This document shows positions 1 to 9,854 of a stretch of 64,000 bases of DNA, piece after piece. The translations under genes were made by a program, and so were the position numbers. A model generated the notes under the pieces. It saw only the letters and a program-made list of their open reading frames with translations. It had not been told where the DNA came from and ran no database searches. The DNA comes from JAMQPK01 sp963782595 (GTDB lineage Bacteria > Acidobacteriota > Vicinamibacteria > Vicinamibacterales > JAMQPK01): contig CAWAKJ010000002.1 of the NCBI GenBank assembly GCA_963782595.1, positions 620,001-684,000 of the forward strand, written 5' to 3'. Position 1 is the first letter of the stretch; each line of letters starts with the position of its first letter.

Positions 1-3000
1 ATGTTGACGCCGCCGCGGCGCCACTGATACGTGAGCGGAGCCGTGCCCGTCGCCGTCACCGAGAAGGTGGCTGCTGCGGGCATAGTGACCGTCGTGCTCG
101 CCGGTTGCGCGGTGATGCTCGGCGCCACCGGTGTCGGGTTCACCGTCAGCAGTGCGCTCGCACTCGTGGCCGAGCCTGCACCGTTGGTGACGACGACACT
201 GTAGGTCGCACCGTTGTCGGTGGCAACCGAAGTCGGCGTCTTGGTGTACGTCGCGCTCGTCGCGCCGGCGACGTTGACGCCGTTGCGACGCCACTGATAC
301 GTCAGCGGTGCATCACCCGTCGCGACCACCGAGAAGGTGGCTGCGGCAGGCGCCGTCACCGTCACGGCCGCCGGCTGCGTGGTGATGCTCGGCGGCACAG
401 GCGCCGCGTTCACCGTGAGAGTGGCCATCGTGCTCGTCGCGGTCCCGGCGCCGTTGGTGACCACGACATCGAACATCGCGCCGTTGTCACCGATCGCCGT
501 CGGGTTGACCATGTAACTCGAACCGTTTGCGCCGCCGATGTTGACGCCGTTGCGACGCCACTGGAAGCTCATCGGCGCATCACCCGTCGCGACCACCGAG
601 AATCCGGCAGGTGCCGGCTGCGTCACCGTCATGTTGACCGGCTGCGTGGTGATGCTCGGCGGCACAGGTGCCGGAAGCACCGTCAGCATCGCCGGGGCGC
701 TCGTGAGCGTTCCGACGGGGTTGGAGACGATGACGTCGAATTGCACGCCATTGTCCGCCATGGTTGGGTTGAACACGTAGGATGAGCTGGTCGCTCCGCC
801 AATTGCGACGCCGGCGCGGCGCCACTGATAGCTGAGTGGGGCATCACCCGTCGCGACCACCGTGAACGTTCCCGCCGCCGGCATGGTTACCGTCATGGCC
901 GCCGGATGCGTTGTAATGCTCGGTGCGATAGGCGCCGGAATCACAGTCAACGTCGCTGCAACGCTGGTGACGCTGCCGCCGGCGTTGGTGACGACGACGT
1001 CGAAGAGCCGCCCGTTGTCCGCCATCGACGTGGGACTCAGCAGATAGCTGGTGCTGTTGGCGCCCGGGATGTTCACTCCATCCCGACGCCACTGATAGGT
1101 GAACGGCGCTTCACCGGCGACCGTCACCGCAAACGCTGCGGCGGCCGGTTGCGTCACGCTGAGGCTGGCCGGTGGCGTGATGATGCTCGGTGGAACCGGG
1201 GGATCGCCAGGTCCAGGTATCGCTCCCGAAATCACGCGAACATCGTCGATGAGGATTTCAGCGAACTCGGAGTTCGAACTCTTGCGGCTCATATAGCCGC
1301 CGAGCGCCAGGACGTGAGTGCCCACAGGCAGATTGCCCAAATCGATCGTCACCTGTTGCCATCCGGTCGTGCTCGTGCCACCGCCGCCGGTGCCGAACAA
1401 CTGAACGATATAGTCATTCGGCGACGTGCCCTTGAGCACGCCGTTCAACGAAGCCAGGACCTGTCCGAACCGGTCCGTGCGCCCGTTGATCATCGAGAGT
1501 TTGTAGCGGAACGACAGCGAGACCGGGCTCGCCGTCCCGAGGTTGAAGCTCTTCTGGAAGCCGCCAGAAATCTTCTGGGTATTCGATCCGTTGATACCGC
1601 CGAGGAGGACCCGGAGGCCGCCGCCCTCGAAGCCGCCCGGGCTCACATACGCCCCGCTGGCAAAGGTGGGCTGGGCCGTGGCCCGGAACAAGTCATCGGC
1701 ATACGTGAAGCCGTCCGCATTGGCGTCGTAATGAGCCTCGATAATGAACGGCAGCTCGTCGATATCGGTTGCGCTGTTGTTACCCGGCACGAAGTCGCTC
1801 GTGTGCGACGCACGGATCGTGGCCGTGTTGGTCATGAACGTGCCCGATGCTTCTTCCGAGAGGCTCGCGTGCACCGTGTAGGTGACGCTGCCGCCGGCCG
1901 GCAGGTTCACGAAGTCGATGATGCTGCCCGAGCCGCTCGCACCACCGCAACTGGCCCCGCCCAGGGCGGCGCACGTCCACGTGATGTTCGCGAGCTGTGG
2001 AGGCATCAGGTCCTTGACCATCGCTCCGGTGACGCCGTCCGGCCCGAAGTTGGTGGCCGTAACGACGTAGGTGATCGGGTCACCCAGATTGACTTTCGTG
2101 ACGAAGTCGTTCTTGGTGATCGCCAAATCCGCGAGTGGGGGTCCCGAACCCATGAGCGTGCCGATCTCGGCTGCCGTCAACGCCTTGTTGTAGATCTTCA
2201 GGTCGTCCATCATGCCGCGGAAGCGACGCGTGCCATCGTGGTGGGCACCGATGCCGAAGTCCACCGCTCCGGCGCCGATCGACGCGGGCCCGGGCATCGA
2301 GGTCTCCTCGACACCGTTGATGAACATACGCATCGTCGAGCCGTTATACGTGACGGCGACGTGCATCCAGGCGAATCCGCCAGTTGGGTACTGCGACAGT
2401 GAATTCAGACGGAACGCATCGCCGAAGGTTGACTGATTCAGGTGCAGGAACACCGTGCCGGGATTCGGCGAGGTCGATGACGAGAGGCCCAACGTGTAGC
2501 CATCGATGCCGGCGCCGGCTCGGCTGACGAGCTCCTGATCGGTCTGCGCAAACGGCTGGATCCATCCCGAGATGGTGAGTCCGGTCGTGACGTCGAGCTG
2601 GCCCTGATCGGAGACCACGCCGTAGGATGCGCCATCGAGATCGAGCGCGAGTTTTTTCACGCCCGTCGACCAGGCCGGTGTGCCGAAGAGGTCGGCATCG
2701 TTGCCGTAGCCAGACACATCCAGGAGGCGATTGCCGCTGGCCTCGTCCATCTTGAAGTGACCGACGAGCGAGGGATCGGGCTGCATCACCACTCCCGTCG
2801 TGCCCACGGTGTTCGACGACAGGATGAGGAGTCGGCCGACCCACGAGTCCTTCATGCTGGTGAGGTCGCTGAACCCTCCGCTCATCACCTCTTCCAAGGG
2901 ACCGAAGCTGATGGGCGAGGTCGACGACTCTCTCATGTAGACCGTTCCGCTCATGCTGGTGAGGAAGACTCTGACGCTCTGTATTTCGTCGTTGACGACG

Positions 3001-3974
3001 ACTATCGGCCGCGTGCCGATGCCCGCGACATAGTGCAGGTCTTCCCACGTGCCGTTGGGTCGGCGAACGAACAACCCGATCACAGGAAGGTTGGGGTTGC
3101 TGTCGCTGTAGCCTGTTTTGACGGCGGCGTACAAGCTGCCATCTGCGCCGAGTGCCAGGTTGACATGGTCTTCTGCCAGCCCGATGCCGCTGATCACGGC
3201 TTGGTCCGCGCCTGGCAGTTCGTCGGCTGACCACACATTGGGGTCAGCGCCGTCGACGTGATACTTGAACCCGAACCGCTGCGTGTTCTGATTCGACCAG
3301 AAGACACCGATTGTGTTGTTGGGAAGCGCGGCGACCGACGCGATGTCGTCCGAGTCGACGTCGTTGGCGAGCACAATCGGTCCGGCAAATGCCGCGTAGG
3401 GGTAATCGCTGTAGTACATATTGATGCCGACCGAGTCAGTCGCGAGCCACATGCGGCCCGTCGAGTCGATGTCGATCGTGCCCGTCTCTCCGGTGACGAC
3501 ATTCGTTGGCGTCGGGCGCACGCTCCACGGTTGATACGTCTTGGTCGCCGGCACATATTCCAGCGACACCATCGTCGCCGACGAACTGTGCAGCAGGATG
3601 TGGACGACGTGACCGACGACCTTCACATCGGCTCTCGAGCCGGTGTTCGTCGAAATCTTCTGAACGATCGTCCACGTGTTGTTGGGTTCGAGCCTCAGCA
3701 GCCATGTGCCGGGGTTCAAGGGGTCGGTGGTGGCCAGTACGGTCCAGAACGTGTGGCCCTCGAACCAGACCTTCGATTGAGGTTTCGCTTCCGTGTTGCG
3801 GAAGTCTGTAATGGTCGGCAGCACTGTCCAGGTTTCCTGGGCAGTGACGGCCTGGCCTGCGCCGAGCCATGCGACGAAGAGCAGCAATGCTCTAAGCACG
3901 AAAGGCAGGCGAGACGCCGGAGTAACACGCTGGCTGAACGTCGAGGTGCGCAGAGACAAGGCTTTTAATTCCAT
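1..3974 (-). CDS. Large secreted LamG/DUF11/Ig-like repeat protein, 3' end beyond window
   Basis: The frame is open from an ATG at 3974 to the window edge (about 1324 codons, no stop seen). The N-terminus starts MELKAL, then a basic stretch and a hydrophobic segment ending at VTAQE, which looks like a signal peptide. Residues about 40-400 match the N-terminus of the paralogue at 24809-33901. After them come a LamG/concanavalin-like domain (about 405-612), a DUF11-like beta domain (about 615-745), one beta-sandwich module with the DDLFR motif (about 745-915), and five Ig-like repeats of about 89 residues, the last reaching the window edge. Each Ig-like repeat carries a YQWRR-type core. The architecture fits a cell-surface or secreted adhesin or glycan-binding protein; the ligand is unknown. 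The frame at 3974 and at base 3 agree, so I see no frameshift. C-terminal anchoring cannot be judged. Confidence 0.85.
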   Translation of the reverse strand, partial: MELKALSLRTSTFSQRVTPASRLPFVLRALLLFVAWLGAGQAVTAQETWTVLPTITDFRNTEAKPQSKVWFEGHTFWTVLATTDPLNPGTWLLRLEPNNTWTIVQKISTNTGSRADVKVVGHVVHILLHSSSATMVSLEYVPATKTYQPWSVRPTPTNVVTGETGTIDIDSTGRMWLATDSVGINMYYSDYPYAAFAGPIVLANDVDSDDIASVAALPNNTIGVFWSNQNTQRFGFKYHVDGADPNVWSADELPGADQAVISGIGLAEDHVNLALGADGSLYAAVKTGYSDSNPNLPVIGLFVRRPNGTWEDLHYVAGIGTRPIVVVNDEIQSVRVFLTSMSGTVYMRESSTSPISFGPLEEVMSGGFSDLTSMKDSWVGRLLILSSNTVGTTGVVMQPDPSLVGHFKMDEASGNRLLDVSGYGNDADLFGTPAWSTGVKKLALDLDGASYGVVSDQGQLDVTTGLTISGWIQPFAQTDQELVSRAGAGIDGYTLGLSSSTSPNPGTVFLHLNQSTFGDAFRLNSLSQYPTGGFAWMHVAVTYNGSTMRMFINGVEETSMPGPASIGAGAVDFGIGAHHDGTRRFRGMMDDLKIYNKALTAAEIGTLMGSGPPLADLAITKNDFVTKVNLGDPITYVVTATNFGPDGVTGAMVKDLMPPQLANITWTCAALGGASCGGASGSGSIIDFVNLPAGGSVTYTVHASLSEEASGTFMTNTATIRASHTSDFVPGNNSATDIDELPFIIEAHYDANADGFTYADDLFRATAQPTFASGAYVSPGGFEGGGLRVLLGGINGSNTQKISGGFQKSFNLGTASPVSLSFRYKLSMINGRTDRFGQVLASLNGVLKGTSPNDYIVQLFGTGGGGTSTTGWQQVTIDLGNLPVGTHVLALGGYMSRKSSNSEFAEILIDDVRVISGAIPGPGDPPVPPSIITPPASLSVTQPAAAAFAVTVAGEAPFTYQWRRDGVNIPGANSTSYLLSPTSMADNGRLFDVVVTNAGGSVTSVAATLTVIPAPIAPSITTHPAAMTVTMPAAGTFTVVATGDAPLSYQWRRAGVAIGGATSSSYVFNPTMADNGVQFDVIVSNPVGTLTSAPAMLTVLPAPVPPSITTQPVNMTVTQPAPAGFSVVATGDAPMSFQWRRNGVNIGGANGSSYMVNPTAIGDNGAMFDVVVTNGAGTATSTMATLTVNAAPVPPSITTQPAAVTVTAPAAATFSVVATGDAPLTYQWRRNGVNVAGATSATYTKTPTSVATDNGATYSVVVTNGAGSATSASALLTVNPTPVAPSITAQPASTTVTMPAAATFSVTATGTAPLTYQWRRGGVN

Positions 3975-4010
3975 GGGCCGCCGCAGTGCAACCACCGTAC
4001 CGGGATTTTT

Positions 4011-4039
4011 CGAGGAAAGACGTGCGTGTCGCGAGGAAA
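4011..4039. repeat. Direct repeat upstream of the truncated Ig-like gene
   Basis: The octamer CGAGGAAA occurs at 4011-4018 and 4032-4039, 21 bp apart, 37-65 bp upstream of the start codon at 3974. Two identical half sites two helical turns apart suggest a regulator site. The paralogue at 33901 also has an upstream direct repeat at 22-bp spacing, but with a different word. Function is inferred only. Confidence 0.3.
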
Positions 4040-4153
4040 CTCCGTCGACGAGATGTCTTTTGTCGGAGTTGCTGACTGCAGCAGATGTTCTTGTCTTCCA
4101 ATACTAGGACATCAAGGGGAGATCAAGAATGTGATCCAGAAGAGGTGGGGCGC

Positions 4154-4179
4154 AACTCGAGCAGCGACGTACTCGAGTT
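4154..4179. terminator. Hairpin after the yhaN-like gene
   Basis: Perfect 8-bp arms AACTCGAG / CTCGAGTT enclose a 10-nt loop, 37 bp past the stop codon of the minus-strand yhaN-like gene. There is no clear T-run on the exit side, so a classical intrinsic terminator is only possible. 4080-4215 holds no gene that I can see. Confidence 0.4.
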
Positions 4180-4215
4180 ACGACGTACCGCTGTGATCTT
4201 TTCGTAGGAGGTTTG

Positions 4216-7203
4216 TTACAGCTCTTGCAAGTTGATGACGTGCGCGGTGGGATCGAGATTGCGGAGCAGGTCGCAGGTTTCCGGACGCCGCGTGAACACA
4301 AATATCTGGTGCCTGCGGCTCAGGTCGACCAATTGACGGGCCATGGCCTGGCTCCGCTTCGGGTCGAAGTGATCGAGCACGTCGTCGATGACGATCGGAC
4401 ATCCGGCGCCGATCTGCGCGGACTCTTCTGCGAGACCGACGCGCAGACTGAAATAGACCTGTTCGAGCGTGCCTCGGCTCAATTGGTCGGCCGGCTTCCA
4501 GCCATTCCTCGAGTCGAACACGGCGAAATCGCGCTGGTCGTCTGACGTGCCAATCCGTTCGTAGCGCGAGAATGTGATAGCCGATAATGCTTCAGATCCG
4601 CGGCGGAACGCGGCCGGTTGCGCCTCGCGCTCGACATGACGGCCCGCGTCCTCGAGCAACGATCCCGCGACGGCGAGGATTCGCGCAGCGCTGACGCTGG
4701 CCGCGGCCTCCACTATCAATCCAGACCGTTCGGCTTCGAGGACGGGCAGTTCAGCCGCTTCTGCCGACGCGGCGGAGATATCGGCCTCGAGCTGGCGGAT
4801 CTGACGCAGCACGTCGTCGCGCGATGATTCGAGACTGGTCAGCTCGGTGACGGTCTGTGCCGCTCGACGTCGCCACTCATCGACGTGCCCATCGGGCAGT
4901 TCACGCAATACGGCGTCGGCCGATGGTTCCCGTCTCAAGCGCTCGCTATAGCGCATCTCGCACGCGCGGATCGTCTGCATCAGCCCAAGACGCCGGCGAG
5001 ACGTGTCCAGTCTTGCGCGGAAGGTCGTCTCATCCGGCACACCGGCTTGCGCGAACAGGTGCCTCACAGTGTCGTCGCACTGCCGCAGTCGTCGGCGCGC
5101 GGCCTGCACGGCTGGGGATCGCTCGAACTCGGGTTCCGCAGCCATGATTCCATTGCCTGCGCCAGATCCATCCGTGTCCGTCAAACTGACCAGTGCCGCC
5201 CGGGCGCGACTATTCCAGTCGGTGGCATTCTGCTCCCATTCCGCGATCTGAATGCGCAGGCGCCGGCAGGTCTCGAGCAAGTCGGCCTCGGTGCGCACGC
5301 TGTCGGCAGCACCACGTGCGGTGCCGCCGCCCTCCGTGAGCCCGGCGTGCATCCTCCATTGATGCCACTGCTGGACCGTCTGGCGTTCGTGCGTCTGCGC
5401 CGCAACGACGGATTGCGCCTGCTCGCGCCGCAGCTCTTCGTTTCTGGTGAGCGCGGTCAGATTGTCGGTGAGCGACTCTTGAGCCTTGTCCCACTCAGCC
5501 CGCTGCCGCCGATGCGCTTCGACCTCGGCCTCTCGCTCCTTGAGCTGCAGATCGGTTGGCACGGGCGGCAAGCCAAGCCGCACACTGTCGACGCTGATTT
5601 CGAAGCGCCGCCTGGAGGCGCGTTCCTGTTGGTGCAACAAGCTCTGGCAGGCTCGCTCGAGCTCGCCACGAGCGCTGGTAAGGTCGTTGCGGCGAGTAGT
5701 GTCTTCCTCGAGCGCCTTCGTGCGGCGGTGGCGCTGAATCGCGGCACCCGCAGCGCTCGCGATGGAGAAGCCGACGAGCAACATCAGTCCAAGGTCGTCG
5801 TCGATCGTGTACCGCAACACGGCGGCCACGATGCCGACAACCGACGCGCACCAGGCGACGTACGACAGCACGCTCGAGGGTATGCGCACGACCTGCGTCT
5901 CGAGGCTCCGGACGCTGCTGCTGCGTTCGGCGATCTGGTCCTGCCACCGCTTGGCGGACGTCTGTTCGTGGAGCAGGGCGGCCAGCGTCGTGCGAACGTG
6001 TTGAACGAGCCTGGCCTCCTCGTCAAGGACGACAACGCTTGGCGGCTCGGGCCGGTTCAGCGTGGTTGCAATCTCGGTGCGGGTAAGCTCGAGCTCGCGC
6101 ACGGCACGCTCGGTGGTCTCGAGCTCGCGCTCGGACGCCCGCGCGGCTTCGAGGGCATCTTTCAGGCGCCGCTGCCAGGCCGAGAGATCTTCGGTTGCGG
6201 CGCTGATGTCCGGCAGCCGCACCGTTTGTCGAACGACGATGCCGTAGTGCGGATCGAACGTGCCCGTCATTTTGCCGGGCGGCTCCTGGACCGCGACCGC
6301 GCCCGCGCCTTCGCGACGTGCGGCGCGCTCGTGGTCGACCAGTTGCGCCACAGTGCGTTGGGCCGCCTGGCGCGCCGTCAGCGCGCTCTCGAGCCGCTGC
6401 TCGGAATCGATCGGGAACTCTTCGACCGGTTCGGTGTTCTCCAGCTCAAGTCGTGCCTGAGTGAGCTCCTGCCACACAGGTGAGAGGTCTACGAGGGCCT
6501 CGTACCTGGCGTTCTCCGCCACCAGATCCGAGATCGCGCGGGTACGAAGATCGAGAGTGAGCCGTGCCTGCCCCTGGGTTTGAAGCAACTGGCACAATCG
6601 CGATGCGGCGCGCGTGGACCGTTCAATCCGGGATTGCAACTCCACTGGAGCGGTGGAAAGGCGCTGCAGATCGTGGGTTGCCCCATTCGCAAGCGCGGCT
6701 CTCCTGGTGTGAATCGTATCGAGCGCACGCTGGACGGATCGAAGCTCACGACCCGATCCGGTCGGAGACAGGCGTTCCCGAACCGACGCGGGCAACGAAG
6801 GTGGCGTTTGCAGATCATTAATGTCGAAGGCGAGAAGCGAACCGACCGATCGGCCATTCGTACCGCCGAAGAGGCGTTCCAGATCGGATTCGTTTCCCTG
6901 GCTGCCGTCGGGACGCGCAATGTGAATCTGCGAGGGGTTGTCCTCTCGATGCGTGATGGTGTAGACCCCGCCTGGTCCAGCGCAATAGAGACGTCCCGCG
7001 CAGCCGTCGGCATTGAAACCGTGAGCGCGCCCGCCGGCGACATTGGGCCCGCCGCCAAAGAGCACCTGGCGGAGAAACGCGAACAGGGTGCTCTTGCCGG
7101 ATCCGTTCGGTCCGCAGAAGACAGTCAGGCCGTCCGGCAGGTCGCGGACCTCGTATTTCCGAAGGGCGCCAAAGCGCTCGACAAACCACCCTTGTATTTT
7201 CAC
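4216..7203 (-). CDS. YhaN-like SMC/Rad50-type AAA ATPase
   Basis: A 995-residue SbcC/Rad50-type protein. Walker A GPNGSGKST lies near residues 31-39. Long Arg/Glu/Ala-rich coiled coils follow. The C-terminal half-domain holds an ABC-signature-like LSRGTLEQ and Walker B PIVIDDVLDHFD, followed by a conserved FTRRPETC region. About residues 448-500, at the coiled-coil apex, contain two hydrophobic segments (SYVAWCASVVGIVAAVL and LGLMLLVGFSIASAAGAAI), predicting a membrane hairpin as described for YhaN-type proteins. It overlaps the upstream nuclease gene by 4 bp (ATGA), so the two are probably translationally coupled and form an ATPase-nuclease complex for DNA end processing. The membrane hairpin separates it from cytosolic SbcC. 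Family assignment is firm; the exact DNA substrate is unknown. Confidence 0.85.
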   Translation of the reverse strand: MKIQGWFVERFGALRKYEVRDLPDGLTVFCGPNGSGKSTLFAFLRQVLFGGGPNVAGGRAHGFNADGCAGRLYCAGPGGVYTITHREDNPSQIHIARPDGSQGNESDLERLFGGTNGRSVGSLLAFDINDLQTPPSLPASVRERLSPTGSGRELRSVQRALDTIHTRRAALANGATHDLQRLSTAPVELQSRIERSTRAASRLCQLLQTQGQARLTLDLRTRAISDLVAENARYEALVDLSPVWQELTQARLELENTEPVEEFPIDSEQRLESALTARQAAQRTVAQLVDHERAARREGAGAVAVQEPPGKMTGTFDPHYGIVVRQTVRLPDISAATEDLSAWQRRLKDALEAARASERELETTERAVRELELTRTEIATTLNRPEPPSVVVLDEEARLVQHVRTTLAALLHEQTSAKRWQDQIAERSSSVRSLETQVVRIPSSVLSYVAWCASVVGIVAAVLRYTIDDDLGLMLLVGFSIASAAGAAIQRHRRTKALEEDTTRRNDLTSARGELERACQSLLHQQERASRRRFEISVDSVRLGLPPVPTDLQLKEREAEVEAHRRQRAEWDKAQESLTDNLTALTRNEELRREQAQSVVAAQTHERQTVQQWHQWRMHAGLTEGGGTARGAADSVRTEADLLETCRRLRIQIAEWEQNATDWNSRARAALVSLTDTDGSGAGNGIMAAEPEFERSPAVQAARRRLRQCDDTVRHLFAQAGVPDETTFRARLDTSRRRLGLMQTIRACEMRYSERLRREPSADAVLRELPDGHVDEWRRRAAQTVTELTSLESSRDDVLRQIRQLEADISAASAEAAELPVLEAERSGLIVEAAASVSAARILAVAGSLLEDAGRHVEREAQPAAFRRGSEALSAITFSRYERIGTSDDQRDFAVFDSRNGWKPADQLSRGTLEQVYFSLRVGLAEESAQIGAGCPIVIDDVLDHFDPKRSQAMARQLVDLSRRHQIFVFTRRPETCDLLRNLDPTAHVINLQEL

Positions 7204-8456
7204 GGTTCCCGCTCGAGGAGAGTGATGGCCACTCGTTCGGCTCTGGTCAGCAGGTGTTCGATTTCGATCGAGTCGACTGTCGAACGGCCTGCGTTTGTGG
7301 ACGATCCGAGGGCAGCGCTGTGATCGGACAAAAGCCGGTCCAGGCCAGCAGGAGCCCGCCTTAAGACCTCGACCAGCCGGTGCACGTACATGGAAACGTC
7401 GTCGTGTTGCCGGGGCTCGCGTTTCTCGGTCATGTCCGACAGGCTATCCCACCACAAAGCCGTGTTTCCGCCATTGTCTTCCTGGCGGAGATCGTCGAGA
7501 AGGCGATCCCACACCTCGTCGGCCAGCGGCACTCCGATCGATCCCTGGGCTCGCCCGTGAAGGTCACACGTGGCGATGACGGTGCGACCGATGCACTCGC
7601 TGCGCAGTCGTAATGCGGCAGCGAGAAGAGCGCGGCGCAGATCCGATACGCCGTTGAGTGCGGATACGTCGATCTGGGTGCGCATCAGGCGAACGGCATC
7701 GAGCGGCCGATGCGTCGCATCGCGGACCATGCCATCGGCAACCGTCACGACGACAGCGCCTTTCGGGCCAGTCTCGTCGTCTTTGAAACTTCGGCCCTGC
7801 AGCGTGCCGGGGTACACGATCCAGGACTGGCCGTCCGACACGCGCTGATGGCGATGGGCATGTCCCAACGCCCAGTAGTCCATTCCTGCGGCCTGCAAAT
7901 CGCCAATCGATGAGTGATCGCCCGGTGTCACGCCGCCGCTGCCAACGCTGCCATGGAACAGGCCGATGTGCATCCCGGCTTCAGATCCGCGTTTGAATCT
8001 CGCCAGGCGATTCGTTATTCGATCGTTGGAATGGCTGATTCCATGGATCGTCGCGAGATGCTCGCCAGCTGTTGTGACGGAGACGGATTCGACGCCGTGC
8101 CCACCGAAGCAATGCACGTGGTCGGGCCAATGGTGGATGCCCATCCACCGATCAACAGGATCGCTGCCCCCTCGGACGATGAACGTGCGAATGCCGTGCG
8201 CCGCGAGCCGCTGAAGACCGTTGAGCAGACGAAGCTGAGCCGCTACGGCGCGTTCAGCTCCGTCGCAGATATCGCCTGCCAGTAGAAGAAACGCCGCGTT
8301 CTGCTCGATCGTCAATTGAACGAGGGCATCCCAGGCGGTGAGCGGCGCCTGGCCCAGCGCATAGGTGGTGGCCGGCGACGCACGGCGAAGGCCCTGGAAT
8401 GGGACATCCAGATGCAGATCGGCTGCGTGAACGAAGCGAAACGACGGAAATGACAT
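7200..8456 (-). CDS. YhaO/SbcD-like metallophosphoesterase (DNA repair exonuclease)
   Basis: The N-terminus has the calcineurin-like metal site FVHAADLHLDVPF, followed by LLAGDICDG and later GHAHRHQ, the metal-binding motifs of SbcD/Mre11/YhaO nucleases. Length is about 418 residues from the ATG at 8456, which I prefer because MSFPSFRF sits directly before the conserved motif. An in-frame ATG at 8504 would add 16 poorly conserved residues, and neither start has a strong Shine-Dalgarno. It is the first gene of the pair with the YhaN-like ATPase (4-bp overlap). By family it would be a Mn-dependent nuclease gated by its ATPase partner. About 165 bp separate it from the divergent deacetylase gene. 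Confidence 0.85.
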   Translation of the reverse strand: MSFPSFRFVHAADLHLDVPFQGLRRASPATTYALGQAPLTAWDALVQLTIEQNAAFLLLAGDICDGAERAVAAQLRLLNGLQRLAAHGIRTFIVRGGSDPVDRWMGIHHWPDHVHCFGGHGVESVSVTTAGEHLATIHGISHSNDRITNRLARFKRGSEAGMHIGLFHGSVGSGGVTPGDHSSIGDLQAAGMDYWALGHAHRHQRVSDGQSWIVYPGTLQGRSFKDDETGPKGAVVVTVADGMVRDATHRPLDAVRLMRTQIDVSALNGVSDLRRALLAAALRLRSECIGRTVIATCDLHGRAQGSIGVPLADEVWDRLLDDLRQEDNGGNTALWWDSLSDMTEKREPRQHDDVSMYVHRLVEVLRRAPAGLDRLLSDHSAALGSSTNAGRSTVDSIEIEHLLTRAERVAITLLEREP

Positions 8457-8621
8457 ATCTGAAAGCCGCGGTCGGCGGAGGGTCGGCTGCAAGATCGAAA
8501 CCATCGCCGACTTCGCCGGAAACGGCCCATGGCGTGGACTGAGGGGCGGTGAGGAAGTCTCCGGGCAGGATCCCGGATTGAGCAGAAACCGCGTTTCGGA
8601 GAACTTTAGTCAGCCACAGGG

Positions 8622-9824
8622 TTGACCATTTGTCCGCCAGTTCCCGCTTTGTGGGGAAATACCGTGGCAATCGCCTTGCTTAGTTACGCATCCGGAGGAT
8701 TCCGGTTGCTCTCCGTGTGCAAGGAGTGCGGCGTTGGAATATTGCGATTCGTGGGCGTGTTCAGGCTGTTCCGATGGATCAATCGGAATCGTCTGACCAT
8801 CCTGACCTATCACAGTGTGATGCCGGCTGCTGCCGACATCGATGCCGGCGAGGCGAGAAACGTTGTCGATCAAGAGATGTTCGCCTGGCAGATGCGCTAC
8901 CTGGCGAAGCATTTCTGCTGCCTGCGATTGGAAGAGGCAGTTGACCTGCTCCGACGGGGCCGGCCGCTTCCGCGGTATGCCGCCGTCGTGACGTTCGACG
9001 ACGGGTTCCGCAACAACTTGCTCTACGCATATCCGGTACTGCGCCGGTTCGGTGTGCCCGCGACCATTTTTCTGACGACCGGGCACATCGGGCGCGGCAC
9101 TCAATTGCTCTGGACCGAGCGCGTGGGCCGACTGCTGCGTGCCGCGAAGCTCCCGCAACGCCTGACGATTGCGGCGGACCCGGCGCCGCTCACGTTGTCG
9201 TTCCAAACGCCGGCAGAACGAGACGAAGCGGCGAGGGACGTGGTGAAGCGACTCAAGTCGATGCCGTCAGACCAGCGCGATCGCGTCGTAGGCGAGCTGG
9301 AGCATCAGCTGGACCGCGCCAATCGCGGGCACGTTGCCGGCGAGCCCAACCGAGATCGGTACACCTTCTTAACGTGGGGCGAGGCGCGGGAACTGGCGCG
9401 GGGCGGAATGACGATTGGTTCGCATACGGTCGAGCACCCGATCATGTCGTCGCTCGATGACGATCGGCGCATCTGCGAGGTGGTCGACTCCAAGCGGGAA
9501 ATCGAGCGGCATGTGGGCACGCCGTGTACGTTGTTCAGCTATCCGAACGGGACGGCGGACGATTTCGACGATCGCGACAAGGCCAACTTGCAGAAGGCGG
9601 GTTATGTCGCCGCTGTCACGCAGATCGCGGGCGCCAATGACGAGCGCTCCGACCTGTATGGGTTGAGACGGCTGAATATCGGCCGGGGCCACGGACGTCA
9701 GTTGTTCGTCGCTCAGGTCTCGGGATTCTGGCCCTGGGTGCGATCTCTTGCTGCACCGCGCACCACGGTGGAAGCCGTTCCGGGTCGCGTGCTCGCCGAA
9801 GCATCCCCGAGCGGCCCGCGGTAA
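8622..9824 (+). CDS. Polysaccharide deacetylase (NodB/CE4 family)
   Basis: The core contains LTILTYHSVMP, the NodB metal/catalytic motif VVTFDDGF and the second motif SHTVEHP, then LFSYPNG. These are the expected Asp-Asp and His-His residues of CE4 deacetylases, which remove N- or O-acetyl groups from glycans. The first 50 or so residues are variable. The TTG at 8622 is the longest option, while GTG at 8664 or 8715 and TTG at 8739 (after AAGGAG at 8721) are possible, so the start is uncertain. No convincing signal peptide is seen, suggesting a cytoplasmic or membrane-associated enzyme. It opens a cluster of glycosyltransferases and APH-fold kinases, which fits modification of an exopolysaccharide or lipid-linked glycan under assembly. 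Confidence 0.85.
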   Translation: MTICPPVPALWGNTVAIALLSYASGGFRLLSVCKECGVGILRFVGVFRLFRWINRNRLTILTYHSVMPAAADIDAGEARNVVDQEMFAWQMRYLAKHFCCLRLEEAVDLLRRGRPLPRYAAVVTFDDGFRNNLLYAYPVLRRFGVPATIFLTTGHIGRGTQLLWTERVGRLLRAAKLPQRLTIAADPAPLTLSFQTPAERDEAARDVVKRLKSMPSDQRDRVVGELEHQLDRANRGHVAGEPNRDRYTFLTWGEARELARGGMTIGSHTVEHPIMSSLDDDRRICEVVDSKREIERHVGTPCTLFSYPNGTADDFDDRDKANLQKAGYVAAVTQIAGANDERSDLYGLRRLNIGRGHGRQLFVAQVSGFWPWVRSLAAPRTTVEAVPGRVLAEASPSGPR

Positions 9825-9854
9825 ACGGCACAGCTGGAGATCGTGAGTGAGTAG

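Noticed and set aside
906..2402. 498-codon plus-strand frame across the Ig-like gene
   Set aside because: Antisense to a protein with clear LamG, DUF11 and Ig-like domains. The translation is Arg/His/Gly-rich without motifs, typical of GC-rich shadow frames.
4885..6483. 532-codon plus-strand frame
   Set aside because: Antisense to the coiled-coil part of the YhaN-like ATPase; no domain and biased composition.
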